Part shown: positions 1-8,712 of the stretch, in pieces
Layout: each line of letters begins with the position of its first letter
Position numbering within the stretch: the first letter of the stretch is position 1
NCBI GenBank assembly: GCA_902776955.1
Contig: CACYSG010000033.1
Span: forward strand, 1 to 48,226
DNA: 48,226 nt
Direction: 5' to 3'
Source of the DNA: an uncultured Bacteroidales bacterium
GTDB taxonomy: Bacteria; Bacteroidota; Bacteroidia; Bacteroidales; Muribaculaceae
Notes under the pieces: model-generated
What the model saw: the letters and a program-made list of their open reading frames with translations, nothing else
Database searches by the model: none
Told to the model about the DNA's origin: nothing
Position numbers and translations under genes: made by a program

Positions 1-1401
1 ACGATGATCACGCTGGGCCAAAGCACATCCCAGAAGACATTATCTCAAATTATCGCCTGCAATCTGCCGGTATTGTATATTGAGACCGAGAATCAGGAAG
101 AGCCCACCTGTGACGTCATCTCGGCGCCACCGGGATGCTGGGGCTCCACAATCACCAACGTCAATAAGGTGCACAGCCGCATGCGCATCTACAAGCGCAT
201 CAGCGGCATGGATAGCGTGGTGTATGATACGGGCGAGTTTGTGAAGGACGTCAGCGGTCTCACCATCAGGGTGCGCGGCAACACGAGCGCACGCGAGGAC
301 AAGAAGCCTTATAAGATAAAACTGCAAAAGAAGCATGACCTCCTGTTCCGTGGCGTCGATTCGGTCTATAAGGACAAGGAATGGGTGCTTCTGCACGATA
401 CCTACCTGTTGAACTCGACCGCCTTCAGGCTGAGCAGCATCGTGGGGATGCAGTGGGTGCCGGCATTTTGCTATGTGAATGTGATTATCAACGATAACTA
501 CCGTGGCGTGTACATGCTCACCGAGTCGGTCAAGCGTAATCCTGACTGTCGCCTCAACGTGGACAAGAACTGCGGTTTCATCTATGAGTGCGACCTGTAC
601 TGGTGGAACGAGCCGGTGTATGTCAACTCGACCTATTTCTCGCCGAGCTACAATTACACGTTCAAGTACCCCGACGATGAGGATATCACCGAGGAACAGT
701 TGACCTACATGCAGGGGCTCGTGAACCGCTACGAGGCCAGCCTGTATAACGGCACTTACCCTGACTTGATTGATACACATTCGTTTGCCGCGTGGTGTAT
801 GATTCATGATATCATGGGTACCGTTGACGGTGGCGGTTGCAACCGTTATTTCCTGAAGTATGACACCACCGACGCGACCAAGATCATCATGCCCTTGACG
901 TGGGACTTTGACCTGTCGGCGCGCGCCTCCACCGCCTGGTCACGTTGCCACCTCGTGTACATGAAACAGCTGTTCAACAGCACCAACCGCACGTTTACCC
1001 TCGAGTTTGAGCGCCTGTGGTGGGAGATCCGCGACACGTTTGTCAGCGAGATAGACCGTCAGCTGCTGGCCTTCGGCAACTCCGATGAGGGTCGCGGCCT
1101 GCAGGATAGTTACCATCTGGACAATACGGCCTGGGGTAGGGACTTATGGTTCAATAATCAGGTCACCTCCCGTCGCCAGTGGTTCCCGCCCCGCTTCAAC
1201 TGGATTGATGCAAGGATTCGTGAGATGCACATGCCCAACGACGTGAATGTCGACGGTGTGGTGAACATCACCGATGCCCTGACCCTGATCAGCATGCTGC
1301 TTGAAACCCGCCAGCGCTGGCAGACTGCCGACGTCAACAATGACGGGAACATCAACATCGTTGACGCGACATCGCTCATCAACGTGCTGCTGGAAAATTG
1401 A
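1..1401 (+). CDS. CotH kinase family protein with C-terminal dockerin (5' partial)
   Basis: The reading frame is open from base 1. The ATG at base 4 is unlikely to be the true start, because the next gene aligns residue for residue here and carries about 34 more N-terminal residues, including a signal peptide. The body is a CotH-type atypical kinase fold: an early RGNTS motif, a KPYKIKLQKK stretch, a conserved HD followed by an NRYFLKYD segment, and a WDFD motif (about residue 300 from the ATG) that matches the metal-binding DxD of the family. The last 55 residues hold two dockerin-type calcium loops (DVNVDG and DVNNDG). Characterised CotH proteins phosphorylate serine in spore-coat proteins; the substrate here is unknown. 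It is probably secreted and may be held at the surface through its dockerin. The paralogue follows 22 nt downstream, so the two are probably co-transcribed. Confidence 0.85.
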   Translation, partial: TMITLGQSTSQKTLSQIIACNLPVLYIETENQEEPTCDVISAPPGCWGSTITNVNKVHSRMRIYKRISGMDSVVYDTGEFVKDVSGLTIRVRGNTSAREDKKPYKIKLQKKHDLLFRGVDSVYKDKEWVLLHDTYLLNSTAFRLSSIVGMQWVPAFCYVNVIINDNYRGVYMLTESVKRNPDCRLNVDKNCGFIYECDLYWWNEPVYVNSTYFSPSYNYTFKYPDDEDITEEQLTYMQGLVNRYEASLYNGTYPDLIDTHSFAAWCMIHDIMGTVDGGGCNRYFLKYDTTDATKIIMPLTWDFDLSARASTAWSRCHLVYMKQLFNSTNRTFTLEFERLWWEIRDTFVSEIDRQLLAFGNSDEGRGLQDSYHLDNTAWGRDLWFNNQVTSRRQWFPPRFNWIDARIREMHMPNDVNVDGVVNITDALTLISMLLETRQRWQTADVNNDGNINIVDATSLINVLLEN

Positions 1402-1423
1402 AACCTTATAAAGAGAAGATGAG

Positions 1424-2902
1424 ATGAAAAGCAAATTTTTACTGCTCTTGATCATGTGTGTGCTGTGGGACGCTGCTGCAGCCCACGATATTGACACGAA
1501 AACGACAAATATCACTGTCGGTGAAACCACCGTGAAGACCTTGTCTTTGATTATCGGACGAGGACTGCCGGTAATCTATGTCGAGACGGTGGACGCCGAG
1601 GAACCCACGTGTGAATATGTGTCGGCTCCTCCGGGCTGCATGGGCGCGACCATCAGGAACGCCACCAAGGTGCCGGGCAGGCTGGTGTATTATCAGCGGA
1701 TTGCGGGCATTGACAGCGTGCTCTATGACAGCGGCGACTACGAGGAAGACGTGAGCGGCATGACCATCAAGCTGCGTGGCAACACCAGCGCCTATGACGT
1801 CAAGAAGCCTTACAAAATCAAGTTGCAGAAGAAGAAGGACCTCCTGTTCCGCGACGACGAGTCGGTCTATAAGGACAAGGAGTGGCTCCTGTTGCGTGAC
1901 GACTACCTGACGACCATCGCCGGACTGAAGGTGAACGAACTGCTGGGGATGACATGGACACCGCAGCACCACTTCGTGAACTTGATCATGAACGGCGATT
2001 ACCGCGGCACCTACCTCTTGTGCGAGTCGGTCAAGCGTAATCCCGATTGCCGACTGAATGTGGACAAGAACTCGGGCTATATCTTTGAGTGTGACCCCTA
2101 CTGGTGGAACGAGGCCGTGTATGTCACCTCAAACAAGTCACCATCCTATAATTACACGTTCAAGTACCCCGACGACGAGGACATCACCGAGGAGCAGCTG
2201 GCCTATATGCAGACGCTTGTGAGGGACTATGAGAACAGCCTGAACAAGAGCACCTATCCCGATAAAATCGACGTGGCGTCGTTTGCCGCCTGGTGCCTGG
2301 TCCACGACGTGATGGGTACCAAGGACGCCGGCGGTGCCAACCGCTTTTACCTCAAGTATGACACCACGGCCGCGACCAAGATCGTGATGCCCCTGGCATG
2401 GGACTTTGACATGGCCGAGCGCATGACCTCGGCGTGGTCGCAGTGCCACACCACCCACATGACCATCCTGTTCAACAACACCACCCGCGACTTTGTCGGT
2501 GAGTTCGCCGACTTGTGGCGCAAGGTGCGTGGCACACTGGTCAATGACATGACCCAGTTTATGACAGACTTCCGCAATTCATCCGAGGGTGTTACCCTGG
2601 AGAACTGCCTGGAACTGGACCGAATGGTGTATGGCCGCAATATCACGGTTTACGGACAATCCTTCGGCCGCTGCACGTGGATTACCAACCGTTTCCCGTG
2701 GCTGGATAATGCCATCAACAACCTGAATCCGCTGGGTGACGTGAATGTTGACGGCAAGGTGGATGTTACCGATGTGACCATGATGATCGATGCCGTGTTG
2801 AATGGCACAACCGGACGGTTGCATGCCGCCGATATCAATACCGACGACAATGTGAACATTACCGACGTGACGGAGCTCATCCGCATGGTTCTCAAGCTGT
2901 GA
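1424..2902 (+). CDS. CotH kinase family protein with C-terminal dockerin
   Basis: This 492-residue protein starts with a signal peptide (MKSKFLLLLIMCVLWDAAAA). The CotH kinase region covers roughly residues 40-420, with RGNTS, a KPYKIKLQKK stretch, a conserved HD, the ANRFYLKYD segment and WDFD at about 326-329. Two dockerin loops close the protein (about 437-492; DVNVDG and DINTDD). It is closely similar to the gene upstream, so the pair arose by tandem duplication. The catalytic-site motifs are intact in both copies, so both are probably active kinases; this is inference from family knowledge. Cargo and substrate are unknown. The dockerin fusion links it to the other dockerin proteins of the window. 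Confidence 0.88.
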   Translation: MKSKFLLLLIMCVLWDAAAAHDIDTKTTNITVGETTVKTLSLIIGRGLPVIYVETVDAEEPTCEYVSAPPGCMGATIRNATKVPGRLVYYQRIAGIDSVLYDSGDYEEDVSGMTIKLRGNTSAYDVKKPYKIKLQKKKDLLFRDDESVYKDKEWLLLRDDYLTTIAGLKVNELLGMTWTPQHHFVNLIMNGDYRGTYLLCESVKRNPDCRLNVDKNSGYIFECDPYWWNEAVYVTSNKSPSYNYTFKYPDDEDITEEQLAYMQTLVRDYENSLNKSTYPDKIDVASFAAWCLVHDVMGTKDAGGANRFYLKYDTTAATKIVMPLAWDFDMAERMTSAWSQCHTTHMTILFNNTTRDFVGEFADLWRKVRGTLVNDMTQFMTDFRNSSEGVTLENCLELDRMVYGRNITVYGQSFGRCTWITNRFPWLDNAINNLNPLGDVNVDGKVDVTDVTMMIDAVLNGTTGRLHAADINTDDNVNITDVTELIRMVLKL

Positions 2903-3003
2903 TGGCAGCGCTCTGTCATGGTGTGGGAGTGGCGTGAGTAAATGATAACAAGTGAGCCGCATCGGGTCGTAGAGTAAAGAGAAAAGTAGGAGTATCGTAA
3001 CTG

Positions 3004-3978
3004 ATGGAAACTTCGAGGATTAACAGGGAGCGCAATTATGGCTTGGACTTTCTCAAGGGGATTGCCGTGTGCTTGATCGTGTTTGTTCACATGCCGTTCC
3101 CCAAGCCGTTCGGGGTATATCTGGCGTATGTGGGCTCGGTAGGTGTGTCGTTGTTCTTTATGACATCGGGCTACTTCTCGCTGGGCGCATCCAGGGGCAG
3201 ACTGCTGCACGCCATCAAACGCACGTGCCTCTATATCCTGGTTGCCGATATCCTCTCGCTCTTGTGGCTCATGGTCCATGGTGGCTACGATATCGGCAGG
3301 CTGGCGGCATTCCTGAAGAGTGACGTGTTCACTCTGGAACATTTCCTGAAGATTTTCATCACGTCGCAGTCCAGAGTCTGTCATATTGCCTGGTTCCTGT
3401 TCTCGTTGCTCTTCTGCTATGTGTACAAGTTGCTGTTGGGCAAGTGGCTGCGGTTACTTGGCCTTATAGGGCTCTTGGCGGGGATTGTCGTGGTGCTGCC
3501 CCCCATCGGCAATTACATGGAATTCCCGATATATAATCACTGGTTGTGGGGATTCCCGTGCTTTGTCATGGGCGAGCTCATTCATGAGCATGAATCATGG
3601 ATCCGTCGTCATTTCAATATTCCTGCACTGGTGCTGCTGTGCTTGCTGGGCGTGTCTATCAACCTCCTGGCCCGTCACAACGGCACCCTGTGGTGGCATA
3701 TCGGCAACATGATATTGGCTCCCGCCTCGTTTGTGCTGTTCAGCGGCTTCAACATGAAGTTCAACCGTTTTTGCCTGTTGGGAGGCACTTACCCGTTCTT
3801 TATCTATATTGTTCACCCGCTGGTAATTTCCTACTATATGTCCGTCAGGCAGAATCCGAGTACCGTGGAGTTGTGGCTGCGGCCGTTTATTGTGCTTGCG
3901 GCGACGGTCCTGTTGGCAACGGTGTATTATCAGTCCAAATCGTGGCTGGGAACGCTCTTCAAGCACCCTAATAGATAA
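3004..3978 (+). CDS. acyltransferase family 3 integral membrane protein
   Basis: This 324-residue protein has about ten hydrophobic segments and the N-terminal signature of the acyltransferase-3 family: GLDFLKGIAVCLIVFVHM with the presumed catalytic histidine at residue 29, then GVSLFFMTSGYF near residues 47-58. Family members transfer acyl groups, usually acetyl, onto cell-envelope or exported glycans in the inner membrane. It lies 101 nt after the second CotH gene on the same strand and could be read with it, but a functional link is not shown. No promoter is obvious in the gap. The specific acceptor cannot be predicted. Confidence 0.85.
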   Translation: METSRINRERNYGLDFLKGIAVCLIVFVHMPFPKPFGVYLAYVGSVGVSLFFMTSGYFSLGASRGRLLHAIKRTCLYILVADILSLLWLMVHGGYDIGRLAAFLKSDVFTLEHFLKIFITSQSRVCHIAWFLFSLLFCYVYKLLLGKWLRLLGLIGLLAGIVVVLPPIGNYMEFPIYNHWLWGFPCFVMGELIHEHESWIRRHFNIPALVLLCLLGVSINLLARHNGTLWWHIGNMILAPASFVLFSGFNMKFNRFCLLGGTYPFFIYIVHPLVISYYMSVRQNPSTVELWLRPFIVLAATVLLATVYYQSKSWLGTLFKHPNR

Positions 3979-4171
3979 AAAAAGAAAGACAGGATTCACA
4001 TCCGGCCTTTCGCATTCTTTTTAGTGTTCTGAAGCCTAAAAACTTTTAACTAAACCCAAATGATCATGGTATAGATGATAAACAAGCCTAAAAACAATTA
4101 TGTGTATGAATAGTTATTTCTTGACGATACAAAGAAAAGCATTCATATACAATTGACCAAATAAATTCTAT

Positions 4172-4238
4172 AAAACGGCATTTTTCTTCGGTAAAACCCA
4201 ATTAAGGGACTATAGCTGTGAAAATGCCGTTTTTTACA
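4172..4238. terminator. bidirectional intrinsic terminator between convergent genes
   Basis: A 13-bp perfect stem (AAAACGGCATTTT, 4172-4184, pairing with 4221-4233) is A-rich before and T-rich after. It can end both the acyltransferase transcript and the glycosyltransferase transcript coming from the other side. The rest of the gap, 3979-4171, is AT-rich; I see no gene in it. Confidence 0.75.
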
Positions 4239-4248
4239 TAGAAAAAAA

Positions 4249-5220
4249 TCAAGGTTTGGGTTGATAGTTGCGGCCGATGACCGAGCATAGGAACCAGCGC
4301 CCCGGCAATGAGGCCAGAATGCCTATTTTGTTCTTGAGGCGCACCTGCCCGTCGCACAAGCACTTGAATCTTAGCTGCTTGATGCCTTTCCAGCAGCGGT
4401 CGCCCAGTTGCTGGTATTGGCCGCTCTTGTCCTGGCTGCTGAGCAGCAGCAGGTTGAAATAAGCGCTCAGCTGGCGGCTGCGCACCGCTTTGAGGTATTG
4501 CTCGTCATGCTGGGAAATGTCATGCTCCAGTTGCTCGCAAACCTTGAGCACATCGGCCCTCCTGGGCGAGAACACCCGCATGCTGTTGCTGTCGTGCTGC
4601 CGGTAACCATACAGCACCCGGCTTGTCGTGGAGATTTTACTGCACTTCTTGAGCAGCGGATAGATGATGGCCAGGTCCTCATAGATGATGCCCAGCGGAA
4701 AACGGATGCCGTCGAACAGGGAAGCCTTGAACAGCCGTCCCCACGGCGAGTGGGTTAGGCCATGCTGGTAGAGCACTGCGAGGATGGCCTCCTGCTGGTC
4801 ATAACGGCGAAGAGAGGGTTTCTCCTGGGTAGGGAAAGCGGGAGCGTCGCCATAGAAGGGGATATAGTCCCCCACGGCGATGTCCGCGTCGTCGCGTTGC
4901 TGCAACTCGAGTAGGGTAGAGACGAACTCGGGATGTAGCACGTCGTCACTGTCGACCATCATGACCAGTTCGCCGGTCATGACGTCAAGCGCCGCATTGC
5001 GTGCCGCCGAGTGGCCGCCGTTGGGCTGGTGAATGACGCGGATGCGCTCGTCACGTTCCGCCCATCGGTCACACAGCGCAGCGGTGCCGTCGGTGCTACC
5101 GTCGTCCACCACGATGATCTCGAGACGGCCGTAATCCTGGACGACAATGCTCTGCAGGCATTGGTCCAGAAAAGCTTCCGCATTATAGGCGGGCACGATG
5201 ACCGATATGAGCGGCTCCAC
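4249..5220 (-). CDS. glycosyltransferase family 2
   Basis: This 323-residue protein opens with the GT-A fold signature ISVIVPAYNAEAFL, followed by EIIVVDDGSTDGT (about 34-46), the NGGHSAARNAAL stretch and the metal-binding DSDD (about 90-93), so it is a nucleotide-sugar-dependent inverting transferase of the GT2 type. The C-terminal third has YRQHDSNSM, as in capsule and EPS enzymes of this family. It is cytosolic or membrane-associated. It stands alone: no polysaccharide cluster surrounds it, so donor and acceptor cannot be named. It lies downstream of cysS on the same strand, with a terminator hairpin between them. Confidence 0.9.
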   Translation of the reverse strand: MEPLISVIVPAYNAEAFLDQCLQSIVVQDYGRLEIIVVDDGSTDGTAALCDRWAERDERIRVIHQPNGGHSAARNAALDVMTGELVMMVDSDDVLHPEFVSTLLELQQRDDADIAVGDYIPFYGDAPAFPTQEKPSLRRYDQQEAILAVLYQHGLTHSPWGRLFKASLFDGIRFPLGIIYEDLAIIYPLLKKCSKISTTSRVLYGYRQHDSNSMRVFSPRRADVLKVCEQLEHDISQHDEQYLKAVRSRQLSAYFNLLLLSSQDKSGQYQQLGDRCWKGIKQLRFKCLCDGQVRLKNKIGILASLPGRWFLCSVIGRNYQPKP

Positions 5221-5227
5221 TTTTTAA

Positions 5228-5254
5228 GTTAATAGATAATAGTTAATAGTTAAA
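5228..5254. repeat. short AT-rich tandem repeat (TTAATAG-like)
   Basis: Units of about seven bases (TTAATAG, ATAATAG, TTAATAG) lie between the glycosyltransferase and the cysS terminator. Similar heptamer arrays recur at other gene borders of this window. Confidence 0.5.
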
Positions 5255-5265
5255 AATTAAAAGAA

Positions 5266-5317
5266 AACAGTTGACAGTCAGCGATGAACAAGTGTTCACG
5301 ATTAACTGTCAACTGTT
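5266..5317 (-). terminator. intrinsic terminator after cysS
   Basis: A 13-bp perfect stem (AACAGTTGACAGT at 5266-5278 with 5305-5317) encloses a second small palindrome (TGAACA/TGTTCA). It sits 8 nt past the cysS stop codon and is followed on the minus strand by a T-rich run. Confidence 0.75.
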
Positions 5318-5324
5318 AAATGAT

Positions 5325-6800
5325 TTACTTCACCTTCCACTCAAAGCCGTCCTTGGTATCCTTGACTTCGAAGCCGAATTCTGCGAGTTTGTCGCGGATG
5401 AGGTCGCTGGTGGCCCAATCCTTGTTGGCCTTGGCGGTGCGGCGCATCTCGAGCAGCAGGTCAACGGCCTGGCGGTAGGGCTCCAGATTCACGCTGTCGC
5501 CGCCGGCGGCATCGTCGCGGATGCCCAGCACGTCGAACAGGTAGGTCTGGAAGATGCTCTTGAGCTCGTCGATGTCGGCCTGGCAGAGTGTGGCGTTGCC
5601 GTCGTTGGCCTGATTGATGACCTTGCAGGCATCAAACAAGGTGGCGATGACCGTCGGCGTGTTCAGGTCGTCGTTCATCGCGTCGGCACAGCGCTGCCTG
5701 AAGTTGTCGAGCTTGAGCGACGATTCAGCAGCTGCCGTGAGGGCGTTCAGGCGGTGCCAGCCGTCGAGCATGCGTTCGAGGGCCTTCTCGGCTGCCTGCA
5801 GGGCCTCGTTGCTGAAGTCCACAGTACCGCGGTAGTGTGCCTGAAGGATGAAGAAGCGGATGGTCATCGGGGTGTAAGCCTGGGTCAGTGCCGGGTGATC
5901 GCCCGTGAAGAACTGCTCCAGGGTGATGAAGTTGCCCAGCGACTTGCCCATCTTCTGCCCGTTGATGGTGATCATGTTGTTGTGCATCCAGTAGTGCACC
6001 ATCTCGTCACCCTGACTGGCGACGGCCTGCGCGATCTCGCACTCGTGGTGCGGGAACACGAGGTCCATGCCGCCACCGTGGATGTCGAAGTGCTGACCCA
6101 AGTACTTGCGTCCCATGGCGGTGCACTCGCAGTGCCAGCCGGGGAAACCGTCGCTCCAGGGCGACGGCCAGCGCATGATGTGCTCGGGCTGTGCCTTCTT
6201 CCACAAGGCGAAGTCGGCCTGGTTGTGTTTCTCTCCCACGCCATCCAACTCACGGCTAGCATTGAGGATGTCGTCGAGGTTGCGGCCCGAGAGCACACCG
6301 TAGCGGTGGTCGCGGTTGTAGGCCTCGATGTCAAAGTAGATGCTGCCGTTGCTCTCGTAGGCGTAGCCGTTGGCCATGATCTGCTTCACCAACTCCTCCT
6401 GCTCGATGATGTGGCCCGTGGCTTGGGGCTCGATGCTGGGAGGCAGCACGTTGAGGGCCTGCATGGCGGCATGGTAGCGGTTGATGTAGTATTGCGCCAC
6501 CTCCATGGGCTCGAGTTGCTCGAGGCGAGCCTTCTTGGCGATCTTGTCTTCGCCCTCGTCGGCATCGTGCTCGAGGTGTCCCACATCGGTGATGTTGCGC
6601 ACATAGCGCACCTTGTAGCCCAGCTGTTGCAGGTAACGGAACAGCACGTCAAACGTGATGGCCGGACGGGTATGGCCCAGATGCGGGTCACCGTAGACCG
6701 TCGGTCCGCAGACGTACATGCCCACCATCGGCTCGCTCAGGGGCACGAAGTGCTCCTTGCGTCGCGTTAAGGTGTTGTAGATGAACAGGGGATGTTCCAT
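5325..6800 (-). CDS. cysS: cysteine--tRNA ligase
   Basis: This 491-residue class I aminoacyl-tRNA synthetase attaches cysteine to tRNA-Cys in the cytosol. The nucleotide-binding HIGH motif reads HLGH (40-43), and the KMSKS loop reads KMGKS (283-287), a known variant. Zinc ligands are visible: Cys31 in YVCGPTVY, Cys in [10 protein letters not shown], and His/Cys in HHECEIAQ. Length is normal for bacterial CysRS, and the start follows an A/T-rich leader. A terminator follows its stop codon. The upstream gap holds TTCTAGATA repeats. A long open frame on the opposite strand over the whole gene is a codon-bias shadow. Confidence 0.98.
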   Translation of the reverse strand: MEHPLFIYNTLTRRKEHFVPLSEPMVGMYVCGPTVYGDPHLGHTRPAITFDVLFRYLQQLGYKVRYVRNITDVGHLEHDADEGEDKIAKKARLEQLEPMEVAQYYINRYHAAMQALNVLPPSIEPQATGHIIEQEELVKQIMANGYAYESNGSIYFDIEAYNRDHRYGVLSGRNLDDILNASRELDGVGEKHNQADFALWKKAQPEHIMRWPSPWSDGFPGWHCECTAMGRKYLGQHFDIHGGGMDLVFPHHECEIAQAVASQGDEMVHYWMHNNMITINGQKMGKSLGNFITLEQFFTGDHPALTQAYTPMTIRFFILQAHYRGTVDFSNEALQAAEKALERMLDGWHRLNALTAAAESSLKLDNFRQRCADAMNDDLNTPTVIATLFDACKVINQANDGNATLCQADIDELKSIFQTYLFDVLGIRDDAAGGDSVNLEPYRQAVDLLLEMRRTAKANKDWATSDLIRDKLAEFGFEVKDTKDGFEWKVK

Positions 6801-6819
6801 AATTCTTATAGTGTTTGGT

Positions 6820-6887
6820 TTCTAGATATTCTAGATATTCTAGATATTCTAGATTCTCTAGATTTTCTAGAGCTTCTAACTTCTAAT
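6820..6887. repeat. tandem 9-bp repeat (TTCTAGATA) upstream of cysS
   Basis: Three exact TTCTAGATA units (6820-6846) are followed by three decaying units (TTCTAGATT, CTCTAGATT, TTCTAGAGC) and two 7-base remnants (TTCTAAC, TTCTAAT). It fills the gap between cysS and the DUF3467 gene. No conserved function is known to me. Confidence 0.75.
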
Positions 6888-6899
6888 TTCTCACTAAAA

Positions 6900-7190
6900 T
6901 CAAGCCTGGCCCTTGGGCAGGGGGAAATCCATGATGCCACCCTGGTTGCCGGCGGGACGCATGATCTTGATTTCGCCGAAGTTCTGCTCGTAGCGGTGGA
7001 TGTTCTCCTGCAGGGCGAGCATGAGTTCCTTGGCGTGCGCCTGCGGCATGTTGGGACCGCGCAGGATCATATCGATAAAGAAGTCGTTGGGACCATGAGC
7101 GATCATAGCCATGTTGGCATAGCGGCCCTGCAACTCTTCCTTAGGAATTTCAATCTTAATTTGGTTCTGGTTCTGATTTTCGTTTGCCAT
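6900..7190 (-). CDS. DUF3467 domain-containing protein
   Basis: This 96-residue soluble protein with no signal peptide matches the small DUF3467 family: an IEIPKEELQGRYANMAMI start, FFIDMILRGPNMPQAHAKEL in the middle, and a helix with YEQNFGEI near the end. The function of the family is unknown. Gln and Asn are enriched at the N-terminus. It lies on the same strand as the lipoprotein gene upstream and cysS downstream, with gaps of 35 and 99 nt. Confidence 0.8.
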   Translation of the reverse strand: MANENQNQNQIKIEIPKEELQGRYANMAMIAHGPNDFFIDMILRGPNMPQAHAKELMLALQENIHRYEQNFGEIKIMRPAGNQGGIMDFPLPKGQA

Positions 7191-7225
7191 AATTTTAATA
7201 AATGTGTTTTTTAAATTTTAATTGA

Positions 7226-7894
7226 TTATTTAGAAAAATCGTAATATTCGGTTTCGGGGAATGTCACGTCGTTGAGGTGGACGCGCAGGCAACGCACTGT
7301 CGCACGTTTCCACAGCGCTCCCACGTTGAACGAGGCGTAACAGTCGCGCCAGAAGGTGCCCGCCTCGCCCCTGAGGTCATGTGTCAGGTAGCAGTGCACG
7401 GTGTCGTCCTCGAGCGTCTGGCCATCGGCCACGAGCATCAATGAGCGAGCCTTGCCGGTGTACTCGACCAGGCAATGCAGGTTGATGAACTCTCCTGTGC
7501 GCCACAGGCTGCGCAGCCTCACCTCGTGGCGGGGTAGGCTGTCGGGTGACATCGACTGGCGCAGCGAGTCGTTAATGATGCGGCTGCAGCCATACACCGT
7601 GATGTCGCGTTGGGGACCGGTCACCTTGTCGCTGAAGTCATAACGCAGCAACACGCGCTCGTTGGCCTTGACCTCGCTGACGCTGACGCGCGACTGGTAC
7701 TTGACTGACGCCGAGTCGCAGCGTCCCAGGTACTCAAACAGGGCGCCTGTCGAGTTCTGTCCCAGGTAGGTCACGATATCGTAACGGTAGTCGGTATAGG
7801 CACGGTCGATGTCCTCTTGCTTGTCGCATGCGGTAAAAGCGACGAGCAGGGCTATCAGCAGCGCGGGCAGGTGTCTCAGGATCTTGTTCATCAT
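7226..7894 (-). CDS. hypothetical lipoprotein
   Basis: This 222-residue protein has a hydrophobic N-terminus and a lipobox ending FTAC (Cys23), so it is predicted to be lipidated at the envelope. The rest is mainly beta and I do not recognise a family. Its ATG overlaps the end of the ABC ATPase gene by four bases, a strong sign of translational coupling, so the two products probably work in one pathway at the membrane. It is not a permease, since there are no internal membrane segments. Confidence 0.75.
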   Translation of the reverse strand: MMNKILRHLPALLIALLVAFTACDKQEDIDRAYTDYRYDIVTYLGQNSTGALFEYLGRCDSASVKYQSRVSVSEVKANERVLLRYDFSDKVTGPQRDITVYGCSRIINDSLRQSMSPDSLPRHEVRLRSLWRTGEFINLHCLVEYTGKARSLMLVADGQTLEDDTVHCYLTHDLRGEAGTFWRDCYASFNVGALWKRATVRCLRVHLNDVTFPETEYYDFSK

Positions 7895-8568
7895 TTGGCG
7901 GCGTTACGGACGGTTTGGTCGATAATCAATCCGTCACGCATGTGGAGCGTGCGGTCGGCTTGGGCGGCAAGACCCTCGTCGTGGGAGACAATGATAAACG
8001 TTTGGCCCAGTTCTTCGCGCAGTTCAAAGAACAGCCGGTGCAGTTCCTCCTTGTTCTGGCTGTCGAGGCTGCCCGACGGCTCATCGGCGAGGATGACCTT
8101 AGGGCTGTTGATCAGGGCACGGGCCACCGCCACGCGCTGGCACTCACCGCCGCTCAACTGCGACGGCTTGTGGTTCAGGCGGTCGGCCAGGTGCATGCGC
8201 TCGAGCAGGTGTCGTGCCCGCTCCATGGCGTCGGCACGTGGCGCACCGCCCAGCAGGGCGGGAATAGCGACGTTCTCGACCATGGTGAACTCGGGCAGCA
8301 GCTGGTGGAACTGGAACACGAAGCCGATGTTGCGGTTGCGGAAGCGGGCCAGCTCCTTGTCCTTCAAGGTGAGCACATTCTTGCCCTCGTAGAGCACTTC
8401 GCCCTCCTGCGGCGTGTCGAGCGTGCCGATGATTTGCAGCAGCGTTGTCTTGCCGGCTCCGCTGGGGCCCACAATCGCCACCACTTCGCCCTGGGCGATG
8501 TCGAGATCCACGCCCCGGAGCACCTCCAGGTCGCCGTAGCGCTTGACTATGTTTCTTGCCTCTATCAT
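7891..8568 (-). CDS. ABC transporter ATP-binding protein (LolD/MacB-type)
   Basis: This 225-residue ATPase has Walker A GPSGAGKT (34-41), a Q-loop FQFHQLLP (about 86-92), signature LSGGE (138-142) and Walker [13 protein letters not shown] (about 158-169). These features and the length place it in the LolD/MacB/FtsE group, which powers lipoprotein release or efflux through FtsX-like permeases. No permease gene lies next to it, so it must pair with one encoded elsewhere. Downstream, a lipoprotein gene overlaps its stop codon. The start follows a gap with divergent promoters. Confidence 0.93.
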   Translation of the reverse strand: MIEARNIVKRYGDLEVLRGVDLDIAQGEVVAIVGPSGAGKTTLLQIIGTLDTPQEGEVLYEGKNVLTLKDKELARFRNRNIGFVFQFHQLLPEFTMVENVAIPALLGGAPRADAMERARHLLERMHLADRLNHKPSQLSGGECQRVAVARALINSPKVILADEPSGSLDSQNKEELHRLFFELREELGQTFIIVSHDEGLAAQADRTLHMRDGLIIDQTVRNAAK

Positions 8569-8593
8569 AGCTAGTGGGTCTTGTATTGAAATG

Positions 8594-8601
8594 CAAAGGT
8601 A
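8594..8601 (-). promoter_or_regulatory. Bacteroidetes-type -7 box for the ABC operon
   Basis: On the minus strand the bases read TACCTTTG, matching the TAnnTTTG consensus, 25 nt upstream of the ABC ATPase start. A clear -33 TTTG is not visible at the usual distance. Confidence 0.5.
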
Positions 8602-8653
8602 ATAAAAAGTTTTCAGTTATCGCTTTTTAGTTTGCTAGTTTTTGGGTGCACGC

Positions 8654-8684
8654 TTGGATGTATTGAATTTGCTGCGTATATTTG
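8654..8684 (+). promoter_or_regulatory. Bacteroidetes-type promoter for the DKNYY lipoprotein
   Basis: TTG (8654-8656), a 20-nt spacer and TATATTTG (8677-8684) fit the -33/-7 consensus. The start codon follows 28 nt later. Confidence 0.65.
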
Positions 8685-8712
8685 CAGGGTGATTATTAAT
8701 CTTGAATGAGAC

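Noticed and set aside
5271-6770. 499-codon open frame on the plus strand opposite cysS
   Set aside because: Its product is low-complexity (V, L, H, D rich) with no recognisable domain, while the minus strand encodes a full cysteinyl-tRNA synthetase. It is a codon-bias shadow.
7915-8574. 219-codon open frame opposite the ABC ATPase
   Set aside because: Shadow frame; the minus strand has all ATPase motifs.
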